From contig VZDJ01000301.1 in assembly GCA_008694505.1 (NCBI GenBank), positions 6,339,274 to 6,403,273 of the forward strand: a stretch of 64,000 nucleotides of DNA, in the 5' to 3' direction. Position 1 is the first letter of the stretch, and each line of letters starts with the position of its first letter. Position numbers and translations under genes: made by a program. The notes under the pieces were generated by a model that worked only from the letters and a program-made list of their open reading frames with translations, was not told the DNA's origin and did no database searches. Source of the stretch: Cyanoderma ruficeps (taxonomy: Eukaryota > Chordata > Aves > Passeriformes > Timaliidae). Below are positions 25,201 through 38,529 of the stretch, one piece after another.

Positions 25201-28200
25201 GAAAAGTCACTCAACTTTTGCCTTTTGGGCAATCCCACTCTGCACATCTCCTTCCTTAGAAACCTTCAAAAGCAGCTGTTTCCACAGCCTGAGTGTTAAC
25301 AGAGTTGGCTGCTGTGATGCATTACCAGGTGGTTCTGTCAGACCCAAACCTTGGCCTCCTATGCAGGCACGGAATGGGGGAAGAAAAAGAAGAAAAATTG
25401 TAAGACAATGGTAGTTTTACAGTCTCCTTCCTCAGCTTGCAAACTGGAGATAAGAGTAGACAAGCTTTTACGATGGTGTGGAGAAATCAATACATTTTCA
25501 TTGATTCTTGTAGCTGCAGAGCTCTCACTCAACCACAGGCACAGGGGTGAGAGCTTGAGTACATGACTGTCCTGCCACACCACCCATGTGCTCCTCAGAA
25601 ATCTGCTCTTGGCTTCGCCAGGGATGGAGCCTGCTCCGTGACTGCAGCAACAGCAGCTGACCCAGGATCCTGCAAATTATCCCCTGCACAGGCCAGAAAC
25701 TCCAACAAAGCCAGTGGCAGCTGCAGCTGAAGGCACAGCTTCCCATAAGGAAAATACTGCCTTTACTAAAGACTATTTTCAAACAATTACACAAAGTCTA
25801 CCCAAACAATGCATTGTATTCCAAAAGAAAGAGGTCCACAAAATTACATATGAAGAACAACACAGAAATAGAAATGTCAGAACAAAACAGCTTCGAAAGC
25901 CAGCTAAGAAGTTGCATAGTCAGAACAGAATGCAATTTAGAACTTGGAACGAGCATATAGTTTTGAAACAAATTATAAAAAAATGCATATCAAAAATAAT
26001 TGAAGCAGAATTGTGAGGGTTACATTTAGTTTACATTTTTGAAAATCCTCTAAAAACATCAGTGAGAGTCTTTTGGGGTTGTTTTGATTTTGCAGAAACA
26101 TTAATTTCCTTAATTGGCATTTTCAGCTTCTGTTAGAAAATTTCTGACCTGCTCAGCTCTACTGAGAATCTGTTCATTAGCAAAGTGTGAGGGTCTGTCA
26201 CCATTTTCAGTTGCTGCAAAGCTGTCAGATGGTGTGAAACTTACTGGAAGGTCCTTTTACTGTTATGGCCCACCTTTGCAGGTGACATTTTATAGCAGAT
26301 TTGATTGTGCCACGATGGACCTGACCTTTCTGTCGTTTCTTTTCTTCCCATTTCTTCAGCAGAGTCCATTATCTCTTGATCCAAATTCCTTCAACTCTTC
26401 TCTTTGTGTTACTTTCCACTTCCATTCCCAGGCTGCACCGCCTAGCACCCTATACCTGCTTTTGATGTCACCAAATAGGGACAACGACAATAAAGTTATT
26501 TCCCTTTACAAGTCAAACCTGGAAGGTCTCTCTGTTGTTGTTCATTCTATTTCCATTGCTGGTGTAAGTGTCCTTGTTGTTTTTCCCACTAGTGAAGAAA
26601 GGGCAAGTGTCATAATCACTGAAGCAAAGACTTTGCTTTGAAGCCGTATTGATTTTTTCCTTTTCCCTTCTGAAGCTTTGCCAGGCTCCATAAAAGCCTG
26701 TCTCTTGTTCAGAAGCTCTTTGGACTGAGAGACAACAGGGGCAGCAGAGCCAGCGGGGCACAGTGGGAAGTTAGGGCATCTGCTGGGGAATGACAATCAT
26801 GACAGCAGCAAGGAAAAGAAAGAGGTCATTTTATTTTTAACTGTACTCTGAGAATGGTTGTGGGTCGGAACAAAGCCAAACGGGAAGCACAGCTTTAATT
26901 CCAATTTGTGATTCCTCCTTGCCCAAACCTGAATATGAACATTTTTCTGGGGTTAAGCTGTTGACAGCAAGACACTGAGACCACTTAAGTGACAGCTTGG
27001 CTAGAGGCTTGACCACGAATGTGACAACAGCACATGTGCTGTAGGGATGTGAGCCTTACCCTGCAAAAGACTGGAGCAGCAGCATCTTGTGGACTCACAG
27101 AGAACTCCTGAATGAAGGTCCAGGGCCACCACAGGGCTCCTGTTCAAGGGATCTCAAATATTCTGTTTAGATCTAACTTACGCAAAGCAGAAATATCCAA
27201 TAGAGTTTATTCAGCTCACACATACAACAAGGACTCAAAATGACTCTCTCCTGCCACAAAATGCCTTTTCTCTGTCTGTTGTAGGTTCCTTGCAGTCTAT
27301 CACCACATGCACTTATTTATCATCTGTGCACTGGGGAGTCTCTCACTCTTAGCACAAAGGTAGGTGCTGGTTCTTAGCCTTAATTAAAGGTGGTGTCTCC
27401 CAGTGCCTCCACCACTCTTCCAATACATTTCATTCATGCTGACTCAGAGGAAAGAATGTCACTTACTAAACCATCGATGCCACTTCTTGCCATGCTTCTG
27501 TATTTCTTGGAACTGTCAGGCTGGGAGAACTGGTCTTCCAAAGCTCATTAGATAAACAGCTGCTGCTGGAGCTGCAAGTAAAATTACAGCAGCTGCCTTT
27601 TGCAGAGTAGGTCAAGTAATAACTATAGTAATTTTCTACAGTTCTTTTTTTTTTTTTAAATTAGCACCTACTGCCAGAAATTAAATAACAACAGTAAGAA
27701 TTATTCTTACTGCTCGTGAGTGAAGTCTCACATTGCCAGTCAGAACGTTCTTTAAAACCTAAAAATCCATAAAATGGCTTCCATATTCTCAGCTATTTTG
27801 AGAATTGTGCATATGAGACAGCTGGAAATGAGACTTTCTTTTTTTTTTTTAAAACACCTCCAAAAAAACCCATTATCAACAGCAATGAGAGGGTTTTGTT
27901 GATTAGAGGATGTTTTCCACTATTCATTTGTGAGGGAAGTAAATCAGTAAGTGCTGTCTGAAAACCTTCTTCATACTGGATAGAAAGAAAAGGCAGAAAA
28001 TGTTTTGTGGTCATTAGGGCTTACAGGAACAGCCTGAACACCCACCACCATCTATCTGTGCTGCAGATCAGCTCTGCTCCAGCTGCTGATATCACTTGTC
28101 AATGGACTGCAGGCTCCCCCCACTGCAACAGCACCACTGCTGCTTTTCCTTCCCCTTCCAACCAGCCCTGCCAGCCGGGGCAGTTTGCAGCCTCTTTCTC

Positions 28201-31200
28201 CAAGGAGAGGCAGCATCTTAAAGCTGTGCCCCCCTGCACAGGGGAAGGAAAGCATAACTGGTGTTGTTAGCCCTGTCAGGACCTAAGCACAGCAAGTAAT
28301 GAATAGAAGGAAGCTCTTTGGGTGTCCTGGTTCAGCTTTGACTTTGCAGTTTCCTGCCATACCTTTTGGGGCACGTCACGCTGTTGACTTCTGCACCCGT
28401 GTTACCCACCCAGCTCTCAGTGTACATTTGTTTTCATTATTCCTGCACCCTCCTGCTGTTTTTTCTGACAAGCTCAGGATCTGAAAGCTGCTTTCCCAGA
28501 CCTTTAAGTAACAACCCATCATCAGCTGTGCTGTGTACGGAAGGCTGCAGCTTGAATTTGTTTCCACAAAAGGCACATTACAAGACCTGCCTAATCAGCA
28601 CTTACCTAAGTTTGCTCACGCCAGACAGAGTCAATTTACAGACCCTGCCTGCTGTTGACCCTGCTGTCTGCTCTGGGTTGTTCTGGCCTGCTTCCACGTT
28701 CTGAAATTAAATGTTAGTATATTTAATTGCTGGCTTTAACTCTTGCCTAATGGGGCACAAGCTCATGCTGTTACAGATCTGTCCAAGCTAAGTGAGAGGG
28801 ACTGGGTGGAAAGGAGCTGGAGTGGAGATGCTGATAATAACAAAATGGGTCTGTGCCTTCCTGTCCCTCATCTGCCATGGAATGCAGATAAAAAAGGAGC
28901 AGCACCACTGTCCCCTTGGCACTGCTGCCCAGTTTGCAGGTACCAGCACAGGGCAGAAAATCCAGATTTTGGAACGTGTTGCCTCACTGCAAGTTTATCC
29001 CAGAGCAGCCCTGAGGCTGCTACTTGCTCGTGTTGGAGCTGAGCTGAGCTTGTAGATTTATCTTGAGGGTAGGCATCTCAGGCTTGCATGGGGTAAATGC
29101 TCAGTGCAGGCTAGAAGTCATGATGGTTTTTTGCTGTTCTTTCCTTTTTGTTGGTGAAAGCGTGAAATAAAACTAGTTCATTCAGAATAATAATTGCAAC
29201 ACAATTTTATAAAATTTTTGAAAAATACAGGCTATTTTCTGTATATTACAAAAAGGTATTACTAAATTTGACCAAAGAAAATAGGATTTTTTGATTTTTT
29301 TTTCTATATTAGGAAATGAATGATTGGTAAAATTATTATAACACTTCTTTCTCTTTGAGTTTTAATGACACTTTTCTTTCTTCTATGCAACTATCTATTG
29401 TTGATCCCATCTTAAAAATAGTTTCACATTATGGGAAAAATGTAGTCTATCCTACATAGCTTGCTAGATGGGATGCCAAAGGTTTGCAGTCTGCAAATTC
29501 CAAGTTCAGCTCCTTGTAGTTTGATCAGTTTTCACCATGCACAACCATGTTCTGACCAACACAGACCCAGCATGAACATCCATGAAATAATAAACTCAGC
29601 ACCTACCTGAGGGATTGTGGGCAGATCACAGAAATGATGAAGTCAGCTTCACAAGCTGATCTGTGTCAACTGTGAAGAGGCTGCAGATCTGCTCTGCTTT
29701 GGAAACAAACAGCTGAAAATTTTAGCTACTGTCACCTGGTTTGCAGCAAAAGCACAGAAGGTCTGCTGTGAGCTAACAGCTGTGAGAGTTAAGGTCAACA
29801 GCGAGACAACCATTCAGATTAATATTTTAAGCTCAGAAAATGTTTGCTTGTTTGTTTTTTTTTTTCTTAAGACTTTTTCCAAGATTTAATTTGCTGTTTC
29901 TATTTCCTTCGCACACCAGGCCACAGATCTAGCTCCACTGCCATCATGGCAGTGATAAAAACCTGAAATAAGCTCCTTGGTTGCTCTCTGCTGCTGCAGA
30001 GATGCTTTCCAGTGCCAGTGCTGCCTTTTGATGGCCTTTCTTGGCTTTCCAGTGAGACTTTGGCACTGCCCAGACAGCTGGAGGAGCTGTGGAAGCTGCA
30101 GTGTTTGTGGTGTAAAGCTGGATGGTTTTTTTACACTGCCACAATGCTTGTACAGAGCAGTTGCATTCCAGTCACCAAGCTGGAGTGTACCTGTGCAACA
30201 GCCTCACGACATCCCAGGGTTGTGTGTCACTAACATCAGCCAGGCAAAGACATTTTTACACTCAAAAGTTGAATAAGAACGTTCAAGATTTCTTGTTTCA
30301 TTAGCATGTACCTATAGGAGTGAAGATGGAGAAGAGAGTGGATATTAATGCAAATCTAATTGCAGAAGCTGTCTGAGTGCCAGCAGGGAAATTCCTGTTG
30401 TCAAGGATGAAAGACAAGACATCTCCCATTTCCCAGAAGTGCTCTTCATTAATTTTGTGAAAGTCAAATAGCTAATATCCAGGTGAGTGTTCTGCACAAG
30501 CTCCTTTGCTGTCCTCCTCAGAAAATGCCACACAGAATGCAGGACTGAAGGTAAGGACACATAGGTAATGGTCAATATTGAAAAAGGTTATTTTCTGCTG
30601 ATCAGATGTGAACATGTTTAATCATAACCCAAACACCTCTACTGCAAAGCAAAGGCTGCTATGCCCAGTATCCGGATTAATGGGATGGCAACTTCTTGGC
30701 AAATTATTCAAATAAATGAGAGTTTGTTGAAGATCTTGGAATTAATGAGTCCAAAGAATGCTCACAGCTGTTATCTGAAATTCATAATTTTCTAGCTTTG
30801 AGTTCTAACCTGAGAAAGCAGCTTTGCAGAAGCCTTACAGATCAAGAGGGTGGACATGCACTTGGTGCTGATTGCACCACAGGTAGTCCCCTTCGGCTGG
30901 TCCTTTCCCTATTGATCTCTCCTCGAAATGGATGATGTTTAATAGCTTCATAAGCAATGAAGCCATCAATATCTGTCAGGATTTACACCTCTTTGACCTC
31001 AGCATGTGGCAAACATATTGCTATCAGCTTTGTGTGTTTTGTTCTGTTTGTTTTTAGCTTTTCAGTTAATCTGATTGCGACGCACAGCACGAGGCTCAGA
31101 GGTTTGAACAAATGCAGCCAAGGCATTCATGTAGCTCTTCTCCAAGACATAAGTGATCATATTCTGCACATATTCTCTCTTAATAGCACTAATGATTTAC

Positions 31201-34200
31201 AGGACAATCAGTTCTCTCTCCGATAAAGTAAGTTTACAATGATTTATACGTTGTATTGCTCTAAAGTATATTCTTATAAATCTTGTGGTCCTAAGTGCTT
31301 GTCACATGGATGTCAGAGACGGCACAGAAGTCTAAAAATACTCATGTAAACCCTTCTGCAAATGCTTGACATCAATGCAGCCATTGTATATCTTCATGCT
31401 CAGCACAGGTTAAAATAGTGCCACTCACTGTGACAGGGTAACTGGAGGCTGCTAAGCTGACAGAAATAATTTATTATGCTGCTTACAACTAATAAAACCC
31501 CGTGTGCTTTGGGGCAGTTTTTGAAAATACAACTCTCATCCTTTTCACGTGTGAACTCTTGCTGTTCCTATCATCTCTGGTAGTCCTTAGACAAAGGTTT
31601 GAAGCCTGCAAACGCACTCAAAACTAGGAGAAAGTGAGATGTCTGACTGCATAAAATAAGGACTCCCTTGCACCAGAACAGGCAGCCAGTCTTTTTTGTT
31701 AAGTACAGCTATTGTGTGTTAAATGTGTCTAAACCCACACTAACTTCTGAGGAGAATCAGCCCATTTGATCAAAGAAGCTCAAACTGGCAAAACACAGCA
31801 GTCTCACCAAGTGCTACAAGAAGCCCCATTTCTGCTGGTGTGCCAGACTGCTCAGTAGTGGTTTGATCTCCCAAATCCACTCCTCTGGTCTGGTGTTTTC
31901 CCTGCAGCTCCTCTTCCCTGCTTGCTCTCCCCTACGGCATTTCTCTGTTCTGCATTTCCACTTTGCTAACTCGCTCCTAAGGAGACTTACCCCTCACAAA
32001 GCAATATCACAGGGAATGAAGCATTGTGGAACTGGCAATTGTTGTAAACCTCATCACCGTGCCTGATCTTGGATGCATCTATCTCATTTTGGAGCTATTT
32101 ATAAAGATAGAAATAAGAACAACTCCAGCCCATGCAATCATCCAAAGGCAGAATCCACTCTGGAAAGCATTCTGTGCTATAAAAGCCATCAGCAGCTTCC
32201 CCCAGTCATAGCTGTGCTTACTATCCTAAAGTTTCTACACTATAAAGTCTTCTAAGTGAGGACTTTTCAATACTTTATGCCATTCAGTTTTGATTACTGT
32301 TGGTCTTACTTCCTCAGCCTGAGGCACATTGTAATAAAACAAAAACCAGGTATGAAAAGATGTGATTCTGATCTATGCAACTAAAAAAAACCCCAAAGAT
32401 TGTTAGTAACATATGTATATATAAATAACTGCTTGTGCCAGGCTTTCATAGTTAAGTGTACCTGAAAGACAGAAAGGATGGTAAATCTGTTCACCTCATC
32501 TTGGTTCTCTCTTAGGCAGCAAGGAAAAACAGATAACCAGTAGACAATGATTTATCCAATATTAAAACTCCTACACTAAGCACCTAACACTGGTGGTTAA
32601 ATTTAGGAAGGAAAAATTTCATGCTGGTAACCTTCAATATCCAGCAGAGATCTGCAGCAGAAATGCCTCCTACAATCATACCCAAAACTTCAACCCTCCT
32701 GCTCCCTTGAGAAGGGAAGCAAAGGGCTGTTCCAAGTTAAAAATGAGTAGAAAATTTGTTTTGATGCTGCCCACCTGAATTTCATTCCTCCTGCAAGGAG
32801 AGGGGCCCATCTTTCTCAGGTGCAGGCACCAGAAATTTGGCTGTTTCCTGCAGGGGGTCAGCAGGCGCTCAGCTCCCTGGAACAGCTGTAGCACAGAGAC
32901 AGGCACTGCAACAAAACCCACTTCAGAACAAAGGTCTGAGTGCCTGCACAGCCACAAAAATACAGCAGCACTTGTCTGAAGTGTGGCCATGAGCTGCAAG
33001 GTGTTGATTTTTAAGCTTCTTAATCCAGCAAGCAGTTGAGTTTATGAGCCCCTGCTCATGCTCATGTCTGGAGTCACACGCTTGCCTTAGCTCCAGGTTT
33101 CCTGTGAAATTGCACCTCTGGCATCTTTCAAAGGGAAAAAATTACCATCTGTGTGTGGTGGATAATTCAGTGATGGCTGTGAGCTCCCTGACAGCTGCCT
33201 GTCATTATTGACTGAAGGCATTCTTGTACCTTGCCACGAGAGGCTGGCCTGGCCTGTACTGGATGCTGGAGACACTGGAGCAGCCCAGATTTCCATTCCC
33301 ACCCTGAACAGCAATCCTTGTAGTTGGGAGTTCATAAATTAATATCCCTGGATAGATATGCAACTACAAGAAAAACAATTTAAAGCAAAATTCCCACCTG
33401 AAGGAACAAGAACACTGATAACATTAGGTGAAGAAAACAGATTTAAATTATTTCAAATATTCGCATTTGTGTGAGACAGTGGAAGCGATGTGAGAGGGAA
33501 TGAAGAATAAAATTGCACTTCTCACACAAGAAACATTTTTTTAAAAACCTAGCAAAACCTGTAAGGAAGCAAGAAAAAATAAATTCATAAATGAAAGCAT
33601 TATGACGTATAAGTAAATGATGAATAAATTAGAGACAGCAAACTGCACCTAGCAGTAGTCCATACTGCAACAACTTGATAAAAAATAGAGTTTCTAGTTT
33701 TAAAATAAAATTCCTAAGTTGAATTGTAGAACGGAGCCAGAACAAGTATGAATTCAACAGAAGGGAATTCCCATTACAATACAGTCAAAATTCTAGTAAC
33801 CAACAAGCCCTTTCAAACTTAAGACAAACTGTATTGTTGAAAAAGGATTACTTGTATTATTAAAAAAAACAACTCAGATATATAATTACTATCAGAATTG
33901 TATTAAATTTTAGAAATGCTTCTTCTTCTGTCAAGCACAGCAAAATTCAGGAGTGTTTTCATGCTTCTGTGGTGTATCTCAGAAGCACAGCTGGGAGTGC
34001 TTTTCCAGAGAAGTCTTTTTTCATTAATTTAACCCTACTCTTTCCTCCTGGACAAAAGGAAAATGCCCAAAAAGGCTCCTGACTGCAGCAATTAAGGTGG
34101 GATCTTTTGCTGCCTTCTGGTCAGCCTTCAGAGAATCAAGATACTCAAAATAGCCTCTAAGAATAAACACCAGAACAAGCCAAACCCAAATCCTAAACCC

Positions 34201-37149
34201 TGGCTTGTTATTTTTCTTCTATTACATTTTCTGCTCTTGGACAGTGGAGTCATGATTCATGAGAAGAAACCAATGGTTCCTGTTATCTTCATCTTCTGCG
34301 GACAGCAGGGAACACTTATTCCAGTTAATAACTGGGGAGAGAAAAATGCATTTATGACAAATGAATGGATGTTAAAGAAAAATTCAGCACATGGCTGAAC
34401 AAGGGAATCTCTACTAGCTGACCAAGAGGAATTGATTTGGGGCGTTTACTGTAGTGAAGGTTTCACTTTCCAATTTCATGAAATTGCTCTAGACTTACCT
34501 CTATGCAAATAAGTGCAAAATTTATTCATTAGTTCAGCTGAATATCACCACTACATAGGTGTAACCTTATGAGAAGTAGAAAAACCAACACTGTACAACC
34601 ATATATTTGTCATCAATCAGTGAAATATTGCACGGCATTTTCTGAAAATGTGGTGTCAGATGAACCATGGATTATTTCTAGAACCTTTCATATAGTCTTA
34701 ATTGCTTAAAATTACTGCTGAAGTTGTTTCTACAACTGGATGAAGAGGTACACTATACACCTCACCCTCCCAAACTGCCTCCTCCCACAAGGTTCTGCCC
34801 CACTCCTCATTTTATTCCAGGGAAAATTTATCAAGTGTATAAATCAAGTTCACGGGGTCTGGCCCACAACTGTTTTGCAGCCCCAGAACTTCCTTTTCTA
34901 TCCTTCAGGTCCAGGGGACCCAGTCAGGTTCCCTGACTTCCTCACTAACTGAACAAAATCACTAGATTATTTTTTTTCCTTTTTTTTGTATTTTAATAAT
35001 GCAATTTAAGTTTTCAGTTCACTGAGTCTTTCACCAACCTCTTGTTAACTGAGCGCTGGTATTATCACATCTGAGTGCCACTGGTATCAACTTCCATTTG
35101 CAGAAAAGTTACTGGCTCTTATAGCTGTAAAGCAAAAAACATGGATAGCCCTATAGCTCTATAGGCTTAAAAACTCCTTTTTTTTTTTTTTTAATGGCAT
35201 CATTATAAAGCTCAGCTCACAGATGCTGTTGCCCGGCCTTGCTGACATCAAGAGGGGAAAATTCAGGTGACAGAGAAAATCCAGCTATTTCTGTCCTGAA
35301 TTTATAGCAACATGTGGCCCAGCTGTCTGTCTCTTCCCTTCCAGAGTGGAGCAGAACAGAGCAGACTTCCAACTGCTGTAAAGTGTCATTTTGTCTTTGA
35401 CATATAGGTCAACATATAGATTTGAGGATCAGGAAGAACTAGATGTTCCTTTCTCTATAGATTTTAACATAAAAATTTCTACAGCATGCTAAGGCTGCAA
35501 ACTCTGGTACTAATCTTTTCTTTGCATCCATGTAATTTCAGGTTTGGTTTTTTTTTTAATATAGAAGACTTTTTCCGCCACAATTTCGGCCTTACATGCA
35601 AATATCCATAAGCATATTGTAAAGCATGTTTTAAAGCCTGGTAGTGCTCATAAATCAGGATAGTTATACTTGTAATAATTTCTGTGAGTGGGTGTTCATG
35701 TGCATGAGGAGATTTGCAAAATTGGACAGTGAGATGAGCCATGATGAACATTAAAGGTCCAGAAGCAGATCGATAGCTGGTGTAAATTGTCAGGGCTCCA
35801 TTGATTCCAGTGGTCCCACGATAAACACGAATTCAGCTGGAGCTGAAAACATTCTCATCATCTTATCAGCTGCTCAATGACAGTGGAGATTGCAGAATGA
35901 GGGGCAGGCGTTGCCTCCACACCTTTGAATGGTGCCAAAAAGGTAAAATTTCCTGGTTAGTCACGTGGTTTGAAATGTCCTTTATTGGCTGCGTGTGGGT
36001 GGCCATGTGGAGACAGGTGCGTATAGACACAAGAAGGCATTTTCTGAGACAAAGACACGGCTTCTACTGCTGTGATGGTACTTTTATCTTCAAATGGAAA
36101 AACAAAATGAATTTCAAGAGGCTGTATAAAATTTGCTTGTACAAATTTGTTGCGCTTCTGTGAGGTTTTTCATTCATCCCAGTAGCAAAGGGACACGAAA
36201 CTCAGGTTTTAATCCACAATTTACATACAAGACTTAAATTCTTTTTCAAAACTAAAGCTCATTACAGAAATGATGGTTTCCCAGGTGTACAAATTACTGA
36301 GAATTATAATATCAACAGAAAGGAACAAAGCCAGGTTGCATATAAAAATCTACACCTCCTAGGTGACTCTCAACAGGTTTTTTCCTAAACATTTTCCGCC
36401 AGATAAAGTTCATTACCTTGTTCTAACCATTTCCCATTTCACAACGTTAAGATTTTACTCAACCTGTATATAAGAAATTAATTATACAATGGCATGAACA
36501 GAACCTAAGAGAAAAGGGACTTTGTGCATGGCTGGCGATGAACATTCTGCTGCAAAGTTCTCTTGTACACCTTATCAAATGCTGCTGATTTCTGGTCTGC
36601 ATACAAAGGTATTGATGTGCCAGGATGGAATCAAATTAGAATGTTTAGAGTAAAAGCCCATTTGCCACGTTTCAAATTGTTCATATTTACTTGGAGGCCT
36701 CAGGAGGGCATCTTAATCTTATAGTGTTATTATTTCAAATAGAAAAAGAGATTTTTAATGTTGTTTGGAGAAAGTCCCTTAGCTTGTAGACTGAAAAAAA
36801 AAAAAGCAGAACTGCTGCAACAGATATTTTGACAAGAGCTTTGAATGAAAAATAACAAAACCTCTGAAGGGAATTTCCCATTAATCTAATTTATTTGGAA
36901 GCACATTTTCACAATAATAATTAAATTACCTAACGTTCGCTTACATTGAAAAGCGACCATCTGTAACTGTTCAATATTAGAAAAAAGGGTGGGGGGAAAG
37001 GCCAATATTTTAAAGTAACATCACAGGGAAAAAGCAACAACTTCCAAACATCAAAGGAATACCATGATGTTTGACAGCTTCCTATGAAGTCAGCTGTTTC
37101 ATCTCCTAGTGAAGTTGGCAACAGAAATCCCAGCATCTTCTGTGCAGTG
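22269..37149. other. Intergenic, no gene recognised
   Basis: Nearly 15 kb without an identifiable gene or clear repeat, up to the presumed end of the NLGN1 3' UTR. Frames of 136-175 codons occur at 23608-24018, 24157-24660, 24560-24970 and 26114-26641, but their translations resemble no family I know. T-runs lie at 27645, 27839, 29859 and 35178. A noncoding RNA cannot be excluded. Confidence 0.55.
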
Positions 37150-38498
37150 GTGTCTTTAAAACTGTAACACGTTTATTTCTTAGACCTCTATTCATCAGGT
37201 TTTCAGGGTGCTCGAGTAACAAAAACATCCGATAATTAAAGACCTGTGACACAGGAATCCATGTTTAGTGCAGACAACAGAAATAACGACCACGTTTTCC
37301 TGTGGAGGATTTTATCCAGGGAGTTCATCCATTGCCTTGCAAGTCTTCCATGGGTGGAGAATACGGGCCACAACCAACTGAGATACCATTGACCAAAATG
37401 CGGTTTTGATCGGTTTTATTTCTCCTAGAAATGTCAGCACAGCACATTATATTGCCTGTAATTTTAATAGATAAACGAGACAATGATTCCATTGTTATTT
37501 TTTTTTTCCTCCAAATGGTAGAATACATTTTCTTAAAAAGGTCTGCAAACATATTTACAGAAGTGTGAAATCAATAAATGCAGGCTCTTTATATTTTTAC
37601 TGAACTTCCAAAGACTGACTGATATCCTAATTTTATTGGAAATCTGGTCCAAGGATGATACAAGAAATTAAATATCACACTCAGTTTTGTTTTTGTGTAG
37701 GCTACCATGAAAAACAAATCAAATAGATAAAATATTTTTAAAAGAACAAACTTATATTCCATGAAGCACATGAAAGTATTCCAAAACCATTTCTTATATT
37801 TTCATTTCATCTTTAAAACATCTCTTTCTCTTTCTTGATGTCATGCTAAAATGTGGGACACCATCTTACTTTTGGAAAGCCAGCTGCTGTAATGTCAGTA
37901 TAAAGTAGCCACTAAAATATCATTCACAGTATCTGCATCAGAGGAATGGACTTTTTTTTTTTTTTTCCAAACGGGAGTAACCAAAATTGTGTTGTTGCCT
38001 TCATCTTTCACATTTCAAATACTATTGCCTGACAGAAATAAAGTGTGTTGTCATGCTTGGTTTACCTAAATCATTTATTTTGTAACTAATAAAAGTAAAC
38101 AATTACCAGATACTGTATATATAGAGAGATATATAGATATATGGCCACAAATAAACTATAGTAGAAAGTTATTTTGGTTTTGATAAAGTTAAGAAAAGCA
38201 CATAAAATCATATTTCATTAATATCTTGTTTTATGGCCATCAATATTTTTGTATATTTTTTTTTGTTTTGTTTCATCAACATAGCAAAATACAATCTTCT
38301 TGTTAAACAATAATTATCAGATGGCAGACAATTCTTTTTATTGGTTTACATTGGCAGGTCACAGTCTAAAAGCACAACCACATCAGGCAGAAATTGCACA
38401 CAGACCGCCCTGGATTTTGAAGACTATTTTTTTTTGCTTCTACAAAAAGACCTTAATTTAAAACTGGGGACTGTAACAAGTACTAAGTACCTGGTTTT

Positions 38499-38529
<31 letters not shown>

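Noticed and set aside
25714..26016. Basic, Lys/Gln-rich 100-codon frame
   Set aside because: The composition follows an A-rich DNA stretch; no nucleic-acid-binding motif or family resemblance was found.
38100..38150. AT/AG alternating tract (TATATAGAGAGATATATAGATATAT) as a promoter TATA box
   Set aside because: It is simple low-complexity sequence within the presumed 3' UTR, without CpG content or nearby start evidence.
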